Shown: piece after piece, positions 14,148-22,027 of the stretch
Numbering within the stretch: position 1 is the first letter of the stretch
Layout: every line of letters starts with the position of its first letter
Origin: Pseudomonadota bacterium
GTDB taxonomy: Bacteria > Pseudomonadota > Gammaproteobacteria > Burkholderiales > Burkholderiaceae_C
Assembly: GCA_023460715.1 (NCBI GenBank)
Contig: JAEWPH010000068.1
Location: forward strand, 1-22,027
Direction of reading: 5' to 3'
Length of the DNA: 22,027 nucleotides
Notes under the pieces: model-generated
What the model saw: the letters and a program-made list of their open reading frames with translations, nothing else
The model's database searches: none
Told to the model about the DNA's origin: nothing
Position numbers and translations under genes: made by a program

Positions 14148-15872
14148 ATGCCCTCCGCCAAAGAAGCCGCCGATGTCCCGGAATCCCGGGCGCTCGTCAT
14201 CGACGGAAACGCCACCTCCCGCAGCATCCTGGTCTCGCAGCTGCGCCAGTACGGGGTGACCCGCGTGGTGCAGTGCAGCCGCGTGCAGGATGCCCGCACC
14301 CGGCTGGAGCACATGCTCTTCGACTACGTGCTGTGCGAGCAGTACTTCGCCGACGGGCAGTCCGGGCAGACGCTGCTGGACGACCTGCGGCGCGCGCAGC
14401 TGCTGCCGTTCTCCACCGTGTTCTTCATGGTGACGGCCGAGGCGTCGTATGCGGCGGTGGCCGAGGCGGCCGAATCGGCCCTGGACGGCTATCTGCTCAA
14501 GCCGTTCACGCCAAGCGCGATGTTCGAGCGGCTGGCCCTGGCGCGGCTGCGCAAGACGCACCTGCACCCGGTGTTCGACGCCATTGGCCGGGAGGATTTC
14601 GAAGGCGCCGCCACCCTCTGCATCCAGCGCTTCGAGGCGCGCCAGCCTTACTGGCTCTACGCCGCGCGCATCGGTTCCGAACTGCTGCTGCGCCTGGGCC
14701 GGCACGACCAGGCCCGCGCGCTGTTCGAGGCCGTGATCGAGGCGCGTGCCCTGCCGTGGGCCAAGCTGGGCGTGGCACGCTCGCAGATCGAGTCAGGCCA
14801 GGCCCCGCGGGCCATCGCCACCCTGCAGGGCCTCATCGGAGAAGACCCCTCGTTTGCCGACGCCTACGACGTGCTGGGCCGCGCCCAGGTCGAGATGGGC
14901 CATTTCGCCGATGCCATGGCCACCTACCAATTGGCCAGCACGCTCACGCCGGACTCGGTGGTGCGGCTGCAGAAGCTCGGCATGATGGCCCACTACACCG
15001 GCGACCGCGCCACCGCCACGCGGGTTCTGGCGCGCGCGGCGGTGCTGGGGATCGAATCCAAGCTCTTCGACTACCAGTGCCTGGTGCTGCTGGCGTTCTC
15101 CTACCTGACCGACAACGACCGCAAGGGCATGGACCGCTGCATGGCGGACTTCGCGCGCATTCTGGAGCGCTACGGTCACAGCCGGCGGCTGCAGCGCTTT
15201 AGCGAAGTGGTGACCACGCTCCAGCTGATCCAGAAGCGCCAGTTCGCGCAGGCCGTGGCCGCCACCCGCGCCATGGCCGCCGAGATGCACGGCAGCACGT
15301 TCGACTTCGAGGCGGCCTGCAACCTGGCCGCGCTGCTGTCCGTGCTGGCCGATACGTCCATCGAACTGGCCGAAGGCCCCGAGTGGATGCGCTGCATCGG
15401 CATGCGCTACACCAACACACGCGGCCTGTGCGAGCTGCTGGCCAACACCTGCCAGACCCATCCGCCCTATGCCGAGGTGGTGAGGAGCTGCCTTTTGCAG
15501 GTCAACAAGATGGCCGAGGCCGCCGTGGCCCAGGGCCTGTCGGGCGACCCGCAGGGTGCCGTCGCCGCCCTGCTGGACCAGGTGGGCGTCACGCTGAACA
15601 CCAAGCTGCTGGACATGGCCCAGCAACTGCTCACGCGCCATGCCGCACGCATCGGCCAGGCACCGGCCCAACAGGCCACCATCGACGCACTGCGCCAACG
15701 CTGCGGCACCTCCGCCACACGGGCCATGCTCGGGCACGACAACGAACGCAAGCCGGGCGAGTTGCGCCTGCGCACCCAGATGGCCTCCGAACCGTCCCCG
15801 CCGCGACCTGCCAGCGCGCCCCCGGGCGAGGCGGCCGACCCGGCCGACACGCTGCGCTTGCGTCCGGTCTGA
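14148..15872 (+). CDS. Receiver-TPR protein with Glu at the phosphoacceptor position
   Basis: A 574-aa cytoplasmic protein. Residues about 14-130 form a receiver domain: Asp19 (ALVIDGNATS), Thr96 (FFMVTAEAS) and Lys118 (YLLKPFT). The acidic pair is reduced to a single Asp, and the strand-3 phosphoacceptor position reads Glu64 (DYVLCEQYFADG) instead of Asp. The rest is helical, with TPR-like units (for example around residues 175-320, with APRAIATLQGLI and DVLGRAQVEMG), and a Pro/Ala-rich tail. It is probably a protein-interaction scaffold or adaptor, perhaps locked in an activated-like state by the Glu. The ATG at 14148 is preferred; no in-frame ATG lies nearby upstream. No obvious partner kinase is adjacent. 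Confidence 0.85.
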   Translation: MPSAKEAADVPESRALVIDGNATSRSILVSQLRQYGVTRVVQCSRVQDARTRLEHMLFDYVLCEQYFADGQSGQTLLDDLRRAQLLPFSTVFFMVTAEASYAAVAEAAESALDGYLLKPFTPSAMFERLALARLRKTHLHPVFDAIGREDFEGAATLCIQRFEARQPYWLYAARIGSELLLRLGRHDQARALFEAVIEARALPWAKLGVARSQIESGQAPRAIATLQGLIGEDPSFADAYDVLGRAQVEMGHFADAMATYQLASTLTPDSVVRLQKLGMMAHYTGDRATATRVLARAAVLGIESKLFDYQCLVLLAFSYLTDNDRKGMDRCMADFARILERYGHSRRLQRFSEVVTTLQLIQKRQFAQAVAATRAMAAEMHGSTFDFEAACNLAALLSVLADTSIELAEGPEWMRCIGMRYTNTRGLCELLANTCQTHPPYAEVVRSCLLQVNKMAEAAVAQGLSGDPQGAVAALLDQVGVTLNTKLLDMAQQLLTRHAARIGQAPAQQATIDALRQRCGTSATRAMLGHDNERKPGELRLRTQMASEPSPPRPASAPPGEAADPADTLRLRPV

Positions 15873-15936
15873 GCGCCGGGCAGCACACCGCGCCGGCAGG
15901 ACGGAGGGCAGGCACGCCCGCAGGCCGGGCGCTCAG
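15869..15936. repeat. Inverted repeat spanning two convergent stop codons
   Basis: CTGAGCGCC (15869-15877) and GGCGCTCAG (15928-15936) are exact reverse complements. The left arm contains the TGA of the receiver-TPR gene and the right arm the TGA of nudB read on the minus strand. The 50-base loop also has GC-rich pairing potential. It may serve as a bidirectional 3'-end structure; there is no T-tract on either side. Confidence 0.45.
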
Positions 15937-16406
15937 CGCGGCGCGAGGGGCGTGAAGCGCGGCAACATCAGGCAGGCCTCCGCGTTGGAGGGCGAGAAGC
16001 ACGCCAGGGCCGCCTCGCGCCAGGGCAGCCAGCGCCACTGCACATGCTCCCGCGGGCTCAGGCGGACGGGCGTGCCCTGCGGTACGCACAGGCCGAACAA
16101 CCGCTCGCGGTTGCGCTCCACCCCTGGCGCGTAGCGGTGCAGCCACTGGGGCCAGATGTCGTAGACATTCTCCAGGGCCCAGTCGGTCAGCACGCATTCC
16201 TCCGCCCGCGCGTCGATGCCGGTCTCTTCCCCGACCTCGCGCACCGCGGTGGTCGCGAACGGCTCGTCCAGCGTGTCCTTGCTGCCGGTGACCGATTGCC
16301 AGTGATCGCCGCCATCCGCCCGCTCGAGCAGCAGCACTTCCAGCGCTGGCGTGTGGATCACCACCAGCACCGATTCGGGAATCTTGAAAGGCCGAGGCAA
16401 CGTCAT
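15933..16406 (-). CDS. nudB: Dihydroneopterin triphosphate diphosphatase (Nudix)
   Basis: Removes pyrophosphate from 7,8-dihydroneopterin triphosphate, the FolE product, in folate synthesis. The 157-aa protein is close to E. coli NudB (150 aa). The Nudix box is present from Gly41: GSKDTLDEP, then Arg56-Glu57 and Glu60-Glu61 in AVREVGEETGID. The first gap is one residue longer than the textbook GX5E, a spacing I believe is common in betaproteobacterial NudB. The ATG at 16406 precedes the typical FKIPESVLVVI start. Nudix enzymes can be hard to assign, but the aspS-nudB neighbourhood supports this call. The large CheW-type gene sits between aspS and nudB here. Confidence 0.85.
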   Translation of the reverse strand: MTLPRPFKIPESVLVVIHTPALEVLLLERADGGDHWQSVTGSKDTLDEPFATTAVREVGEETGIDARAEECVLTDWALENVYDIWPQWLHRYAPGVERNRERLFGLCVPQGTPVRLSPREHVQWRWLPWREAALACFSPSNAEACLMLPRFTPLAPR

Positions 16407-16609
16407 GCTTTCAGCGCCGGTGGACGATCCCGCGGAAGGCGCGCAGCGGGAATTGCGGGCCGGCATGCCAGGCGCGGTGCACAGCGGCGAGTCCCGCGTG
16501 ACACCCGCGCCGCGACGCCGCAGGCCGATCACGCATGCGGCCCGTCCGCAGCATCCCCGCATCCCGGTGACGCTCCAACGCGATGCGCTCCCAGGTCGCC
16601 ACGGGCGCT

Positions 16610-19252
16610 TTATGCCGCGGCCAGCAACGCATCCATGTCCTGGGGAACCTGGTCATCCAACGCCCCCTGCGCGCACTGCTGCAGCCACGGGTCGGCAATG
16701 CGGCACAGCATGCCCTTGCCCGAGCCACCGCCGGCTACCGGCAGTGCCGCCACCGCGTCGATCAGCGAGGTGCCGGCGGCCCGGCCCTGCATGCCCACGC
16801 TCTGCAGTTCGCGCCGGTCCAGTTCGAGCATGGGGCCCAGCACGTCCACCCGCATCGCGAATTCGCGGGGGGCTCCGCCTTCCGGCGCCACCCGGATGAC
16901 GACCATCTGGCGTTGCGGGTCGGCGGCGCGGGAGGGCATGGCCCGCCCCGCCGTATCCATCACCATGCTGCGCAGATCCACGACGGAGCAGACACGCGGG
17001 CCGATCTGCGCCAACCCGAGGAACGGCGGCGAGAAGCTGCCGGCGCCGAGCACCGCCACATCGGGCGCAGCCGCGACGACGTGCCGCGCATCCACGCCCA
17101 GCCAGTGCCGCCCGACCAGGAAAGTCGCCATCTGCACCCGGTGCGCCGGCTCGACATGCGCGAGCGGCGTGTGCGCGTTCAGCGCCTGCGCCGCATCCGC
17201 GCCTGCGCGCTCCTCGCACAGGTGGCGCAGCACCAGGCAACCGAGGCCGTGATCGTAGCCATCGCTCGTGCGGAACTCCCGGTAGCCCTGGCCACCGGAG
17301 CGGCCGATGCCGTACAGATGGCCACCGGCCGACACGGCATGGCGCCCCTGGGCGCTGGCGCTCCAGGCCGCCGGCACCAAGGCGTCGGCTCCCGCTCCCA
17401 CGGTGCAGACGCAGCGGCCCTGCCCATCCACGAACGCCAGGCGGTCCGCGACGGCTATGCCCACGGCGCAATCCGCGAGGATGGACTGCATCTGGTTGGC
17501 GGCATCCCAGACGATGCCGATCCCACCCAGCACGCTCCCCGTGCCCGCTCCTTCCGTCTCCCGCACAGCCGCGGAGTACACGAAGGTGGGCGACGGCCCG
17601 TAGAAGCGGCTGGTTTCGTAGGGGCTGACCACGTAGGCCTGGCTGTCCTGCAACCGCAGGCACTGCGCCACCCAGGCCTCGTCCAGCACCGTGCCCACGT
17701 GGTGGGCCTGGTCCGGACGGGAGACGGCGACGACGCAGCCGCGCCGGTCGAACAGGACCAGGCAGGCATAGACCGTGTACAGCGCGTTGATCTCCGCCAG
17801 CACCGCCGTGGCCTGCTCGCAGCCCCCCTGGCCCCGCGCGAGCGAGCGGCTGAACTGGGGCGTGAGCGCCCACCACCGACAATCGTTGGCACGCTCGTAG
17901 AGATTGCGATCCAGGATCTGCATCGCCAGCGAGGACCGGCTGTCCGCATCGCGCAGCAAAGAGCGCATGACCACACCGTACAGGTCCTGCAGTGCAGCCG
18001 CGAAGGCCTGGGCCGTCTTGCGTGCGGTACTGCCGATCTCGGACAGCAGCGTCTTGGCGAACAGCAGCTCGCGCGGAGCCACATCGTGGCTGGACGCACC
18101 GAGCTGGTTGAGCTCCAGCAAGCCGTTCCACACGGAGCGCTCCAGCGCCGACTGGATGGCGGCAGAGCGGGCAGGAATGGCCCGCAGCTCCTGCGACAGC
18201 AGGTCGGCGTGGCCCGACAGCTCGGCGGCCAGCGCAGTACGGGGCGCGCCGTCGTCCCCCTCGCCGTCCTCGTCGAACGCGGTATCCAGGGGCAGCAGGG
18301 CGAGCCCGCGCCAGCCCGGGCCGACGTAGCCCAGGAAGCCCTGGGTGTCGCACACCGACATCAGATAGCGGCGGCCGCCGTGGCGCACAGGGCGCACGCC
18401 CTGCGCCGCGGCCTCCTCCAAGCGCCAATCGTGCGGCAGCTGCAGCGGGTCACTGGACAGCAATACCCGCCCTTGCCGGTCCACCAACGCCAGCACGGCA
18501 TCCCGGCCGGGGCCGGCCTGTGCGGTGCCCTCCTCCCGGGCCGAGCGGAAGATGGCCGCCATCTCGTCGGCCAGCTTGAACTCCAGGCACAGCACCCCCA
18601 CCGTGCGTCCTCCGGCGGCGACCGCACGGGCATAGACCAGCGTGCGTTCGGCCACACCACTGAAACCGTGCACGGCATGGTGCTCCACGTACGCGTCCTG
18701 GCTGTCGAGCACGCTGCGCAGGAAACGCTGGTCCTGGCGGCAGGCGTCTGCACTGCCGGCCTCCACCGGGTGAAGGCAGGCGCACAGCAGACCCGCCGTA
18801 TCGAACAGGTAGATGTTGCTGTAAACGGTGTACTTGCTGGCGTATTCGCGCAGCCGCGCTTCCATGGCAGGGCGATGCTCCGGCGCGGCGTCGCTGAGGT
18901 AAGCAGCCACTTCGCCATCGGTGGCGAAGAACCCGACGTCCGCGGTGCGTTCGAACAGGTTGCGCACGAGGACGTCGATGCAGACCTGCGCGCGGGCCTG
19001 AAGATCGTCGAGCCGGTTCTTCAGGGCCTCGCCGGCCAGCCCCCGCATCAGGTCCGTCGACAGCGCAGCAAAGTCGTGCCGCGCCCGGGCCAGGTCACCG
19101 CCTGCGGACGCCTTGGTCGAGAGCAGGGACAGCGATGACAGCAGGGCCAGATGGTCCCAGGTGTTCTCGACCAGCCGCAGTTCCTGCCGCTGATGGAGCA
19201 CGGCCGGCATGTAGCGCAGCCAGAGCTCGGGTGATGACAGGGTATGGGGCAC
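16610..19252 (-). CDS. Soluble tandem-Cache protein with C-terminal CheW domain
   Basis: An 880-aa protein built from a duplicated unit plus CheW. Unit 1 is a helical segment (about 20-95) and a Cache-like sensor (about 95-325); unit 2 is a helical segment (about 340-445) and a second Cache (about 447-670). The duplication is plain: RNLFERTAD (97-105) matches RNLYERAND (449-457), YTVYSNIYLFD (141-151) matches YTVYACLVLFD (492-502), and DSQDAYV matches DSQAYV. The C-terminus (about 705-865; ATFLVGRHWLGVDARHV, SVVDLR) is CheW-like and should dock with a CheA kinase or chemoreceptors. No signal peptide, membrane helix, HAMP or chemoreceptor hairpin is seen, so it appears cytoplasmic. The GTG start at 19252 is supported by AAAGGA seven bases upstream. 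Confidence 0.85.
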   Translation of the reverse strand: MPHTLSSPELWLRYMPAVLHQRQELRLVENTWDHLALLSSLSLLSTKASAGGDLARARHDFAALSTDLMRGLAGEALKNRLDDLQARAQVCIDVLVRNLFERTADVGFFATDGEVAAYLSDAAPEHRPAMEARLREYASKYTVYSNIYLFDTAGLLCACLHPVEAGSADACRQDQRFLRSVLDSQDAYVEHHAVHGFSGVAERTLVYARAVAAGGRTVGVLCLEFKLADEMAAIFRSAREEGTAQAGPGRDAVLALVDRQGRVLLSSDPLQLPHDWRLEEAAAQGVRPVRHGGRRYLMSVCDTQGFLGYVGPGWRGLALLPLDTAFDEDGEGDDGAPRTALAAELSGHADLLSQELRAIPARSAAIQSALERSVWNGLLELNQLGASSHDVAPRELLFAKTLLSEIGSTARKTAQAFAAALQDLYGVVMRSLLRDADSRSSLAMQILDRNLYERANDCRWWALTPQFSRSLARGQGGCEQATAVLAEINALYTVYACLVLFDRRGCVVAVSRPDQAHHVGTVLDEAWVAQCLRLQDSQAYVVSPYETSRFYGPSPTFVYSAAVRETEGAGTGSVLGGIGIVWDAANQMQSILADCAVGIAVADRLAFVDGQGRCVCTVGAGADALVPAAWSASAQGRHAVSAGGHLYGIGRSGGQGYREFRTSDGYDHGLGCLVLRHLCEERAGADAAQALNAHTPLAHVEPAHRVQMATFLVGRHWLGVDARHVVAAAPDVAVLGAGSFSPPFLGLAQIGPRVCSVVDLRSMVMDTAGRAMPSRAADPQRQMVVIRVAPEGGAPREFAMRVDVLGPMLELDRRELQSVGMQGRAAGTSLIDAVAALPVAGGGSGKGMLCRIADPWLQQCAQGALDDQVPQDMDALLAAA

Positions 19253-19259
19253 GACGGCG

Positions 19260-19265
19260 TCCTTT
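19260..19265 (-). promoter_or_regulatory. Shine-Dalgarno site of the Cache-CheW gene
   Basis: AAAGGA on the minus strand, seven bases before the GTG at 19252. It decides in favour of that non-ATG start. Confidence 0.7.
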
Positions 19266-19267
19266 CA

Positions 19268-19287
19268 CGGCAGGACGATCCCTGCCG
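19268..19287 (-). promoter_or_regulatory. Leader hairpin before the Cache-CheW gene
   Basis: CGGCAGG (19268-19274) and CCTGCCG (19281-19287) form a perfect 7-bp stem with a 6-base loop, two bases upstream of the Shine-Dalgarno site. It could be an operator or an RNA hairpin that affects ribosome access. No T-tract follows, so it is not a terminator. Confidence 0.4.
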
Positions 19288-19410
19288 ACGGTACAGATCG
19301 TAAGCAAAAGCAAATTTTGCACCAGTACGCCACTGGCGCCCATGGCCCGGCCGCCTCCCTGGCGACCTGACGCTGAAACTCGCACGCGCCCCGCATCAAC
19401 GGCACAGACG

Positions 19411-19443
19411 AAAAAAAAGCAGGCCCTCGGCCTGCTTTTTTTC
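19411..19443. terminator. Strong bidirectional intrinsic terminator after aspS
   Basis: GCAGGCC-CTC-GGCCTGC (19419-19435) is a perfect 7-bp GC stem with a 3-base loop, flanked by eight A on the left and seven T on the right, so it works in both directions. On the minus strand it lies about 30 bases after the aspS stop and should isolate aspS from the Cache-CheW gene, which therefore needs its own promoter between about 19290 and 19410. Confidence 0.92.
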
Positions 19444-19473
19444 GTGGAAAGCCGCCGCGGCGGCCACAGGGGC

Positions 19474-21276
19474 TTAGCCCGCCTTGACGGCGTCCGGATT
19501 GCGCAGACGGATGTGCAGTTCGCGCAGCTGCTTTTCGTCCACAGGCGAGGGGGCCTGCGTGAGCAGATCCTGGGCGCGCTGGGTCTTGGGGAAGGCGATC
19601 ACGTCCCGGATCGACTCCGCACCGGTCATCAGCGTGATCAAACGGTCCAGGCCAAAGGCCAGTCCGCCGTGCGGAGGGGCACCGTATTGCAGCGCGTCCA
19701 GCAGGTAGCCGAACTTGGCTTGCGCGTCTTCCGGCGTGATCTTGAGTGCCGAGAACACCTTGCTCTGCACGTCGGCCCGGTGGATACGCACCGAGCCGCC
19801 GCCCAGTTCCCAGCCGTTGAGCACCATGTCATAGGCCTTGGCGATGCACTGGCCCGGATCGGTGTCCATCAGATCCTCATGCCCGTCCTTGGGGCTGGTG
19901 AAGGGATGGTGCACAGCCGTCCAGCGGCCCTCTTCCTCGTCGTGCTCGAACATGGGGAAGTCCACGACCCACAGCGGTGCCCAGCGGTTCTCGAACAGCC
20001 CGCTCTTCTTGCCGAATTCGCTATGGCCGACCTTCAGGCGCAGCGCGCCGATGGAGTCGTTGACGATCTTTTCCTTGTCGGCGCCGAAGAAGATCAGGTC
20101 GCCGTCCTGCGCACCCGTGCGCTTCAGGATCTCCGCAATGGCTGCGTCGTGCAGGTTCTTCACGATGGGCGACTGCAGGCCGTCACGGCCCTTGGCAACT
20201 TCGTTGACCTTGATCCAGGCCAGGCCCTTGGCACCATAGATCTTCACGAACTCGGTGTACGCATCGATCTCGCCCCGCGAGATCTGTGCGCCGCCCGGCA
20301 CGCGCAGGCCGACCACGCGGCCGCCCTTGGTGGTGGCGGGCGCGGAGAACACCTTGAAGTCCACGTCCTTCATCACTTCCGTGAGCTCGGTGAACTCCAG
20401 CTTCACGCGCAGATCGGGCTTGTCGGAACCAAAGCGGAAGGCCGCGTCCTGGTAGGTCATGATGGGGAATTCGCCCAGATCCACACCCAACTGGGTCTGG
20501 AACACCTCGGTGATCATGCGCTGGAAGATCGCGCGGATCTCTTCCTCGTTCAGGAACGAGGTTTCGCAGTCGATCTGCGTGAACTCGGGCTGGCGGTCGG
20601 CACGCAGGTCTTCGTCGCGGAAGCACTTGGTGATCTGGTAGTAGCGGTCGTAGCCGGCCACCATCAGCATCTGCTTGTACAGCTGGGGCGATTGAGGGAG
20701 CGCGAAGAACTGACCGTCATGCACGCGGCTGGGCACCAGATAGTCACGCGCGCCTTCAGGCGTGCTCTTGCCCAGCATGGGCGTCTCGATGTCGATGAAG
20801 CCTTCCTTGTCCAGGAAGTTGCGCACTTGGATGGCCGTCTTGTAGCGCAGCATCATGTTGCGCTGCATGTGCGGGCGGCGCAGGTCCATCACGCGGTGCG
20901 TGAGGCGCGTCGTTTCCGACAGGTTCTCGTCGTCCATCTGGAAGGGCGGCGTGACGGACGGGTTCAGCACGTTCAGCTCGTGGCACAGCACTTCGATCTT
21001 GCCGCTCTTGAGGCTGTCGTTGCTGGTGCCCTCGGGGCGCGAACGCACCAGGCCCTTGACCTGCACGCAGAACTCGTTGCGCACGCCTTCGGCGGTGGCG
21101 AACATCTCGGCACGGTCGGGGTCGCAGACCACCTGCACATAGCCTTCGCGGTCGCGCAGGTCGATAAAGATCACGCCGCCGTGGTCGCGGCGACGGTTCA
21201 CCCAACCCGACAGGGTGACGGTTTCGCCCAGCAGGGCTTCGGTCACAAGACCGCAATAGTGGGAGCGCATGGCCAT
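19474..21276 (-). CDS. aspS: Aspartyl-tRNA synthetase, probably non-discriminating
   Basis: Charges tRNA with aspartate; a class II, bacterial-type enzyme of 600 aa. N-terminal OB-fold anticodon domain (about 1-110; [12 protein letters not shown]), motif 1 near FIDIETPML (160-168), motif 2 [14 protein letters not shown] (218-231), the bacterial GAD insertion in the middle, and motif 3 at GLDRL (542-546). His32 and Gly83 (SRPEGT) match residues that, in Pseudomonas-type enzymes, mark the non-discriminating form that also charges tRNA-Asn; E. coli has Leu and Lys there. The start at 21276 has AGGAAG (21284-21289) seven bases upstream. The DUF502 gene precedes it by about 41 bases, and a strong terminator follows. 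Confidence 0.97.
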   Translation of the reverse strand: MAMRSHYCGLVTEALLGETVTLSGWVNRRRDHGGVIFIDLRDREGYVQVVCDPDRAEMFATAEGVRNEFCVQVKGLVRSRPEGTSNDSLKSGKIEVLCHELNVLNPSVTPPFQMDDENLSETTRLTHRVMDLRRPHMQRNMMLRYKTAIQVRNFLDKEGFIDIETPMLGKSTPEGARDYLVPSRVHDGQFFALPQSPQLYKQMLMVAGYDRYYQITKCFRDEDLRADRQPEFTQIDCETSFLNEEEIRAIFQRMITEVFQTQLGVDLGEFPIMTYQDAAFRFGSDKPDLRVKLEFTELTEVMKDVDFKVFSAPATTKGGRVVGLRVPGGAQISRGEIDAYTEFVKIYGAKGLAWIKVNEVAKGRDGLQSPIVKNLHDAAIAEILKRTGAQDGDLIFFGADKEKIVNDSIGALRLKVGHSEFGKKSGLFENRWAPLWVVDFPMFEHDEEEGRWTAVHHPFTSPKDGHEDLMDTDPGQCIAKAYDMVLNGWELGGGSVRIHRADVQSKVFSALKITPEDAQAKFGYLLDALQYGAPPHGGLAFGLDRLITLMTGAESIRDVIAFPKTQRAQDLLTQAPSPVDEKQLRELHIRLRNPDAVKAG

Positions 21277-21317
21277 GGCTAGTCTTCCTGCGCCCTCTTG
21301 GGACGCGACAAGGTTTG

Positions 21318-21935
21318 TTATTTATCCGCGAGCGTGGTGTCGGGTGGCGTCACCACGCCCATCGAAACGATGTATTTGAGCGCGGCATCCACGCTCATGT
21401 CGAGTTCAATGCAGTCGCTCTTGCGCACGATCACGAAATAGCCCCCGGTGGGGTTGGGTGTCGTGGGCACGAACACGCTGAGGTATTCGTCGCGCAGATA
21501 GGCTGCGATCTCGCCGCTGGGCGAACCGGTGACGAAGGCCACGGTCCAGACGCCCTCGCGCGGCCACTGCACCAGCACGGCCGTGCGGAACGCATTGCCG
21601 GTCTCGGAGAACAAGGTGTCCGACACCTGCTTGACGCTCGAATAGATCGAGCGCACCACAGGGATGCGGCTGACCACGGCATCGCCCCAGGATACCAGCT
21701 TGCGGCCCGCAAAGTTGCTGGCGGCGAAACCGACCAGCAGCAAGATGGCCAGCGTCAGCAGCACGCCGAAGCCGGGGATGTGCAGGCCCAGCAGCCGGTC
21801 GGGCTGCCAGCTCTCGGGCAGGATGGTGAGCGTCTGGTCGAGCGTGCCGACGATCCAGTTCAGCACCCATACCGTGATGACGCCGGGAACGATCACCAGC
21901 AGGCCGGTGAACAGCCATTTGCGCAAGGCAGCCAT
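21318..21935 (-). CDS. DUF502 family membrane protein
   Basis: A 205-aa inner-membrane protein of the DUF502 family, whose function is not established. Two membrane helices (about 8-30, [18 protein letters not shown], and about 54-75, [15 protein letters not shown]) are followed by a conserved soluble domain. That domain includes [15 protein letters not shown] and [14 protein letters not shown], both family hallmarks. The ATG at 21935 is preferred; a TTG at 21944 would add MNP and overlap the upstream stop in TTGA. Neither has a clear ribosome binding site. It is transcribed towards aspS and lies right behind another gene, so the three are probably one operon. Confidence 0.9.
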   Translation of the reverse strand: MAALRKWLFTGLLVIVPGVITVWVLNWIVGTLDQTLTILPESWQPDRLLGLHIPGFGVLLTLAILLLVGFAASNFAGRKLVSWGDAVVSRIPVVRSIYSSVKQVSDTLFSETGNAFRTAVLVQWPREGVWTVAFVTGSPSGEIAAYLRDEYLSVFVPTTPNPTGGYFVIVRKSDCIELDMSVDAALKYIVSMGVVTPPDTTLADK

Positions 21936-21940
21936 GGGAT

Positions 21941-22027
21941 TCAATTGGCTGCGACGGCTGCGGGAGCCGGGGCGGCGGATGCGGCGGCCGGCGCGGCAGC
22001 GGCGGGCGCAGCGGCCTCGGCCGCGGG
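21941..22027 (-). CDS. 3' end of an upstream gene, Ala/Pro-rich tail
   Basis: The last 28 codons of a minus-strand reading frame that continues beyond the window, ending in VAAN and a TGA at 21941-21943. The tail is almost entirely Ala and Pro with a little Ser and Glu. In related betaproteobacteria the gene before DUF502-aspS is often an FmdB-type zinc-ribbon protein with just such a low-complexity tail, so that is my guess. Nothing in the visible part proves it. The stop is five bases before the DUF502 ATG. Confidence 0.5.
   Translation of the reverse strand, partial: PAAEAAAPAAAAPAAASAAPAPAAVAAN

Noticed and set aside
16583..19138. 851-aa plus-strand open frame opposite the Cache-CheW gene
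   Set aside because: His/Gln/Arg/Gly-rich antisense pattern without motifs; the minus strand shows a clear internal duplication and a CheW domain.
19135..21282. 715-aa plus-strand open frame opposite aspS
   Set aside because: Antisense shadow; it also runs through the strong terminator at 19411-19443.
1..22027. Mobile elements, CRISPR arrays, tRNA genes or a transferred island
   Set aside because: No transposase, integrase, regular spacer-repeat pattern, tRNA-like clover or clear shift in base composition was seen.

Overview
The window is about 22 kb of high-GC DNA with almost no non-coding space. I place it in Betaproteobacteria, most likely family Comamonadaceae (Acidovorax-like). The reasons are the codon use, the protein families, the [Ala-rich reading-frame end]-DUF502-aspS-nudB block, and two copies of a hairpin-rich intergenic motif (near 1447-1520 and 11900-11950) that resembles a repeat I remember from that family. 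No tRNA, rRNA, CRISPR array, insertion sequence, phage gene or compositional island was seen, and no gene-free stretch exceeds 300 bases.

Region 1 (1-8258, plus strand) starts with an amidase. It is followed by a two-gene unit of a membrane-anchored unknown protein and a membrane diguanylate cyclase (Cache-like sensor, HAMP, GGDEF with an I-site). Next is a red/far-red photoreceptor module: heme oxygenase bphO, which makes biliverdin, overlaps the bacteriophytochrome histidine kinase bphP by 4 bases. Downstream are a single-domain response regulator and a histidine-kinase-like protein that keeps an H-box but appears to lack the ATP-binding motifs.

Region 2 (8291-14147, minus strand except its right edge) holds a small membrane-anchored protein, a DUF429 protein, a DMT/EamA transporter, a BLUF blue-light sensor translationally coupled behind GTP cyclohydrolase I (folE), then cardiolipin synthase ClsB and an endonuclease/exonuclease/phosphatase-family protein arranged as in the E. 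coli ybhP-clsB pair. The right edge is a divergent intergenic region.

Region 3 (14148-22027) holds a plus-strand receiver-TPR protein whose phosphoacceptor position seems to be Glu. On the minus strand are nudB (the folate step after FolE), a large apparently soluble Cache-Cache-CheW protein, aspS with a strong bidirectional terminator behind it, a DUF502 membrane protein, and the Ala/Pro-rich tail of a gene cut by the window edge.

The recurring theme is signal sensing. Two photoreceptors of different colour (biliverdin phytochrome and flavin BLUF), a c-di-GMP synthase, a CheW-type coupling protein and two unusual two-component proteins lie among housekeeping genes. The best candidates for something not well described are the phytochrome relay ending in a degenerate kinase, the folE-BLUF operon, and the soluble tandem-Cache CheW protein.
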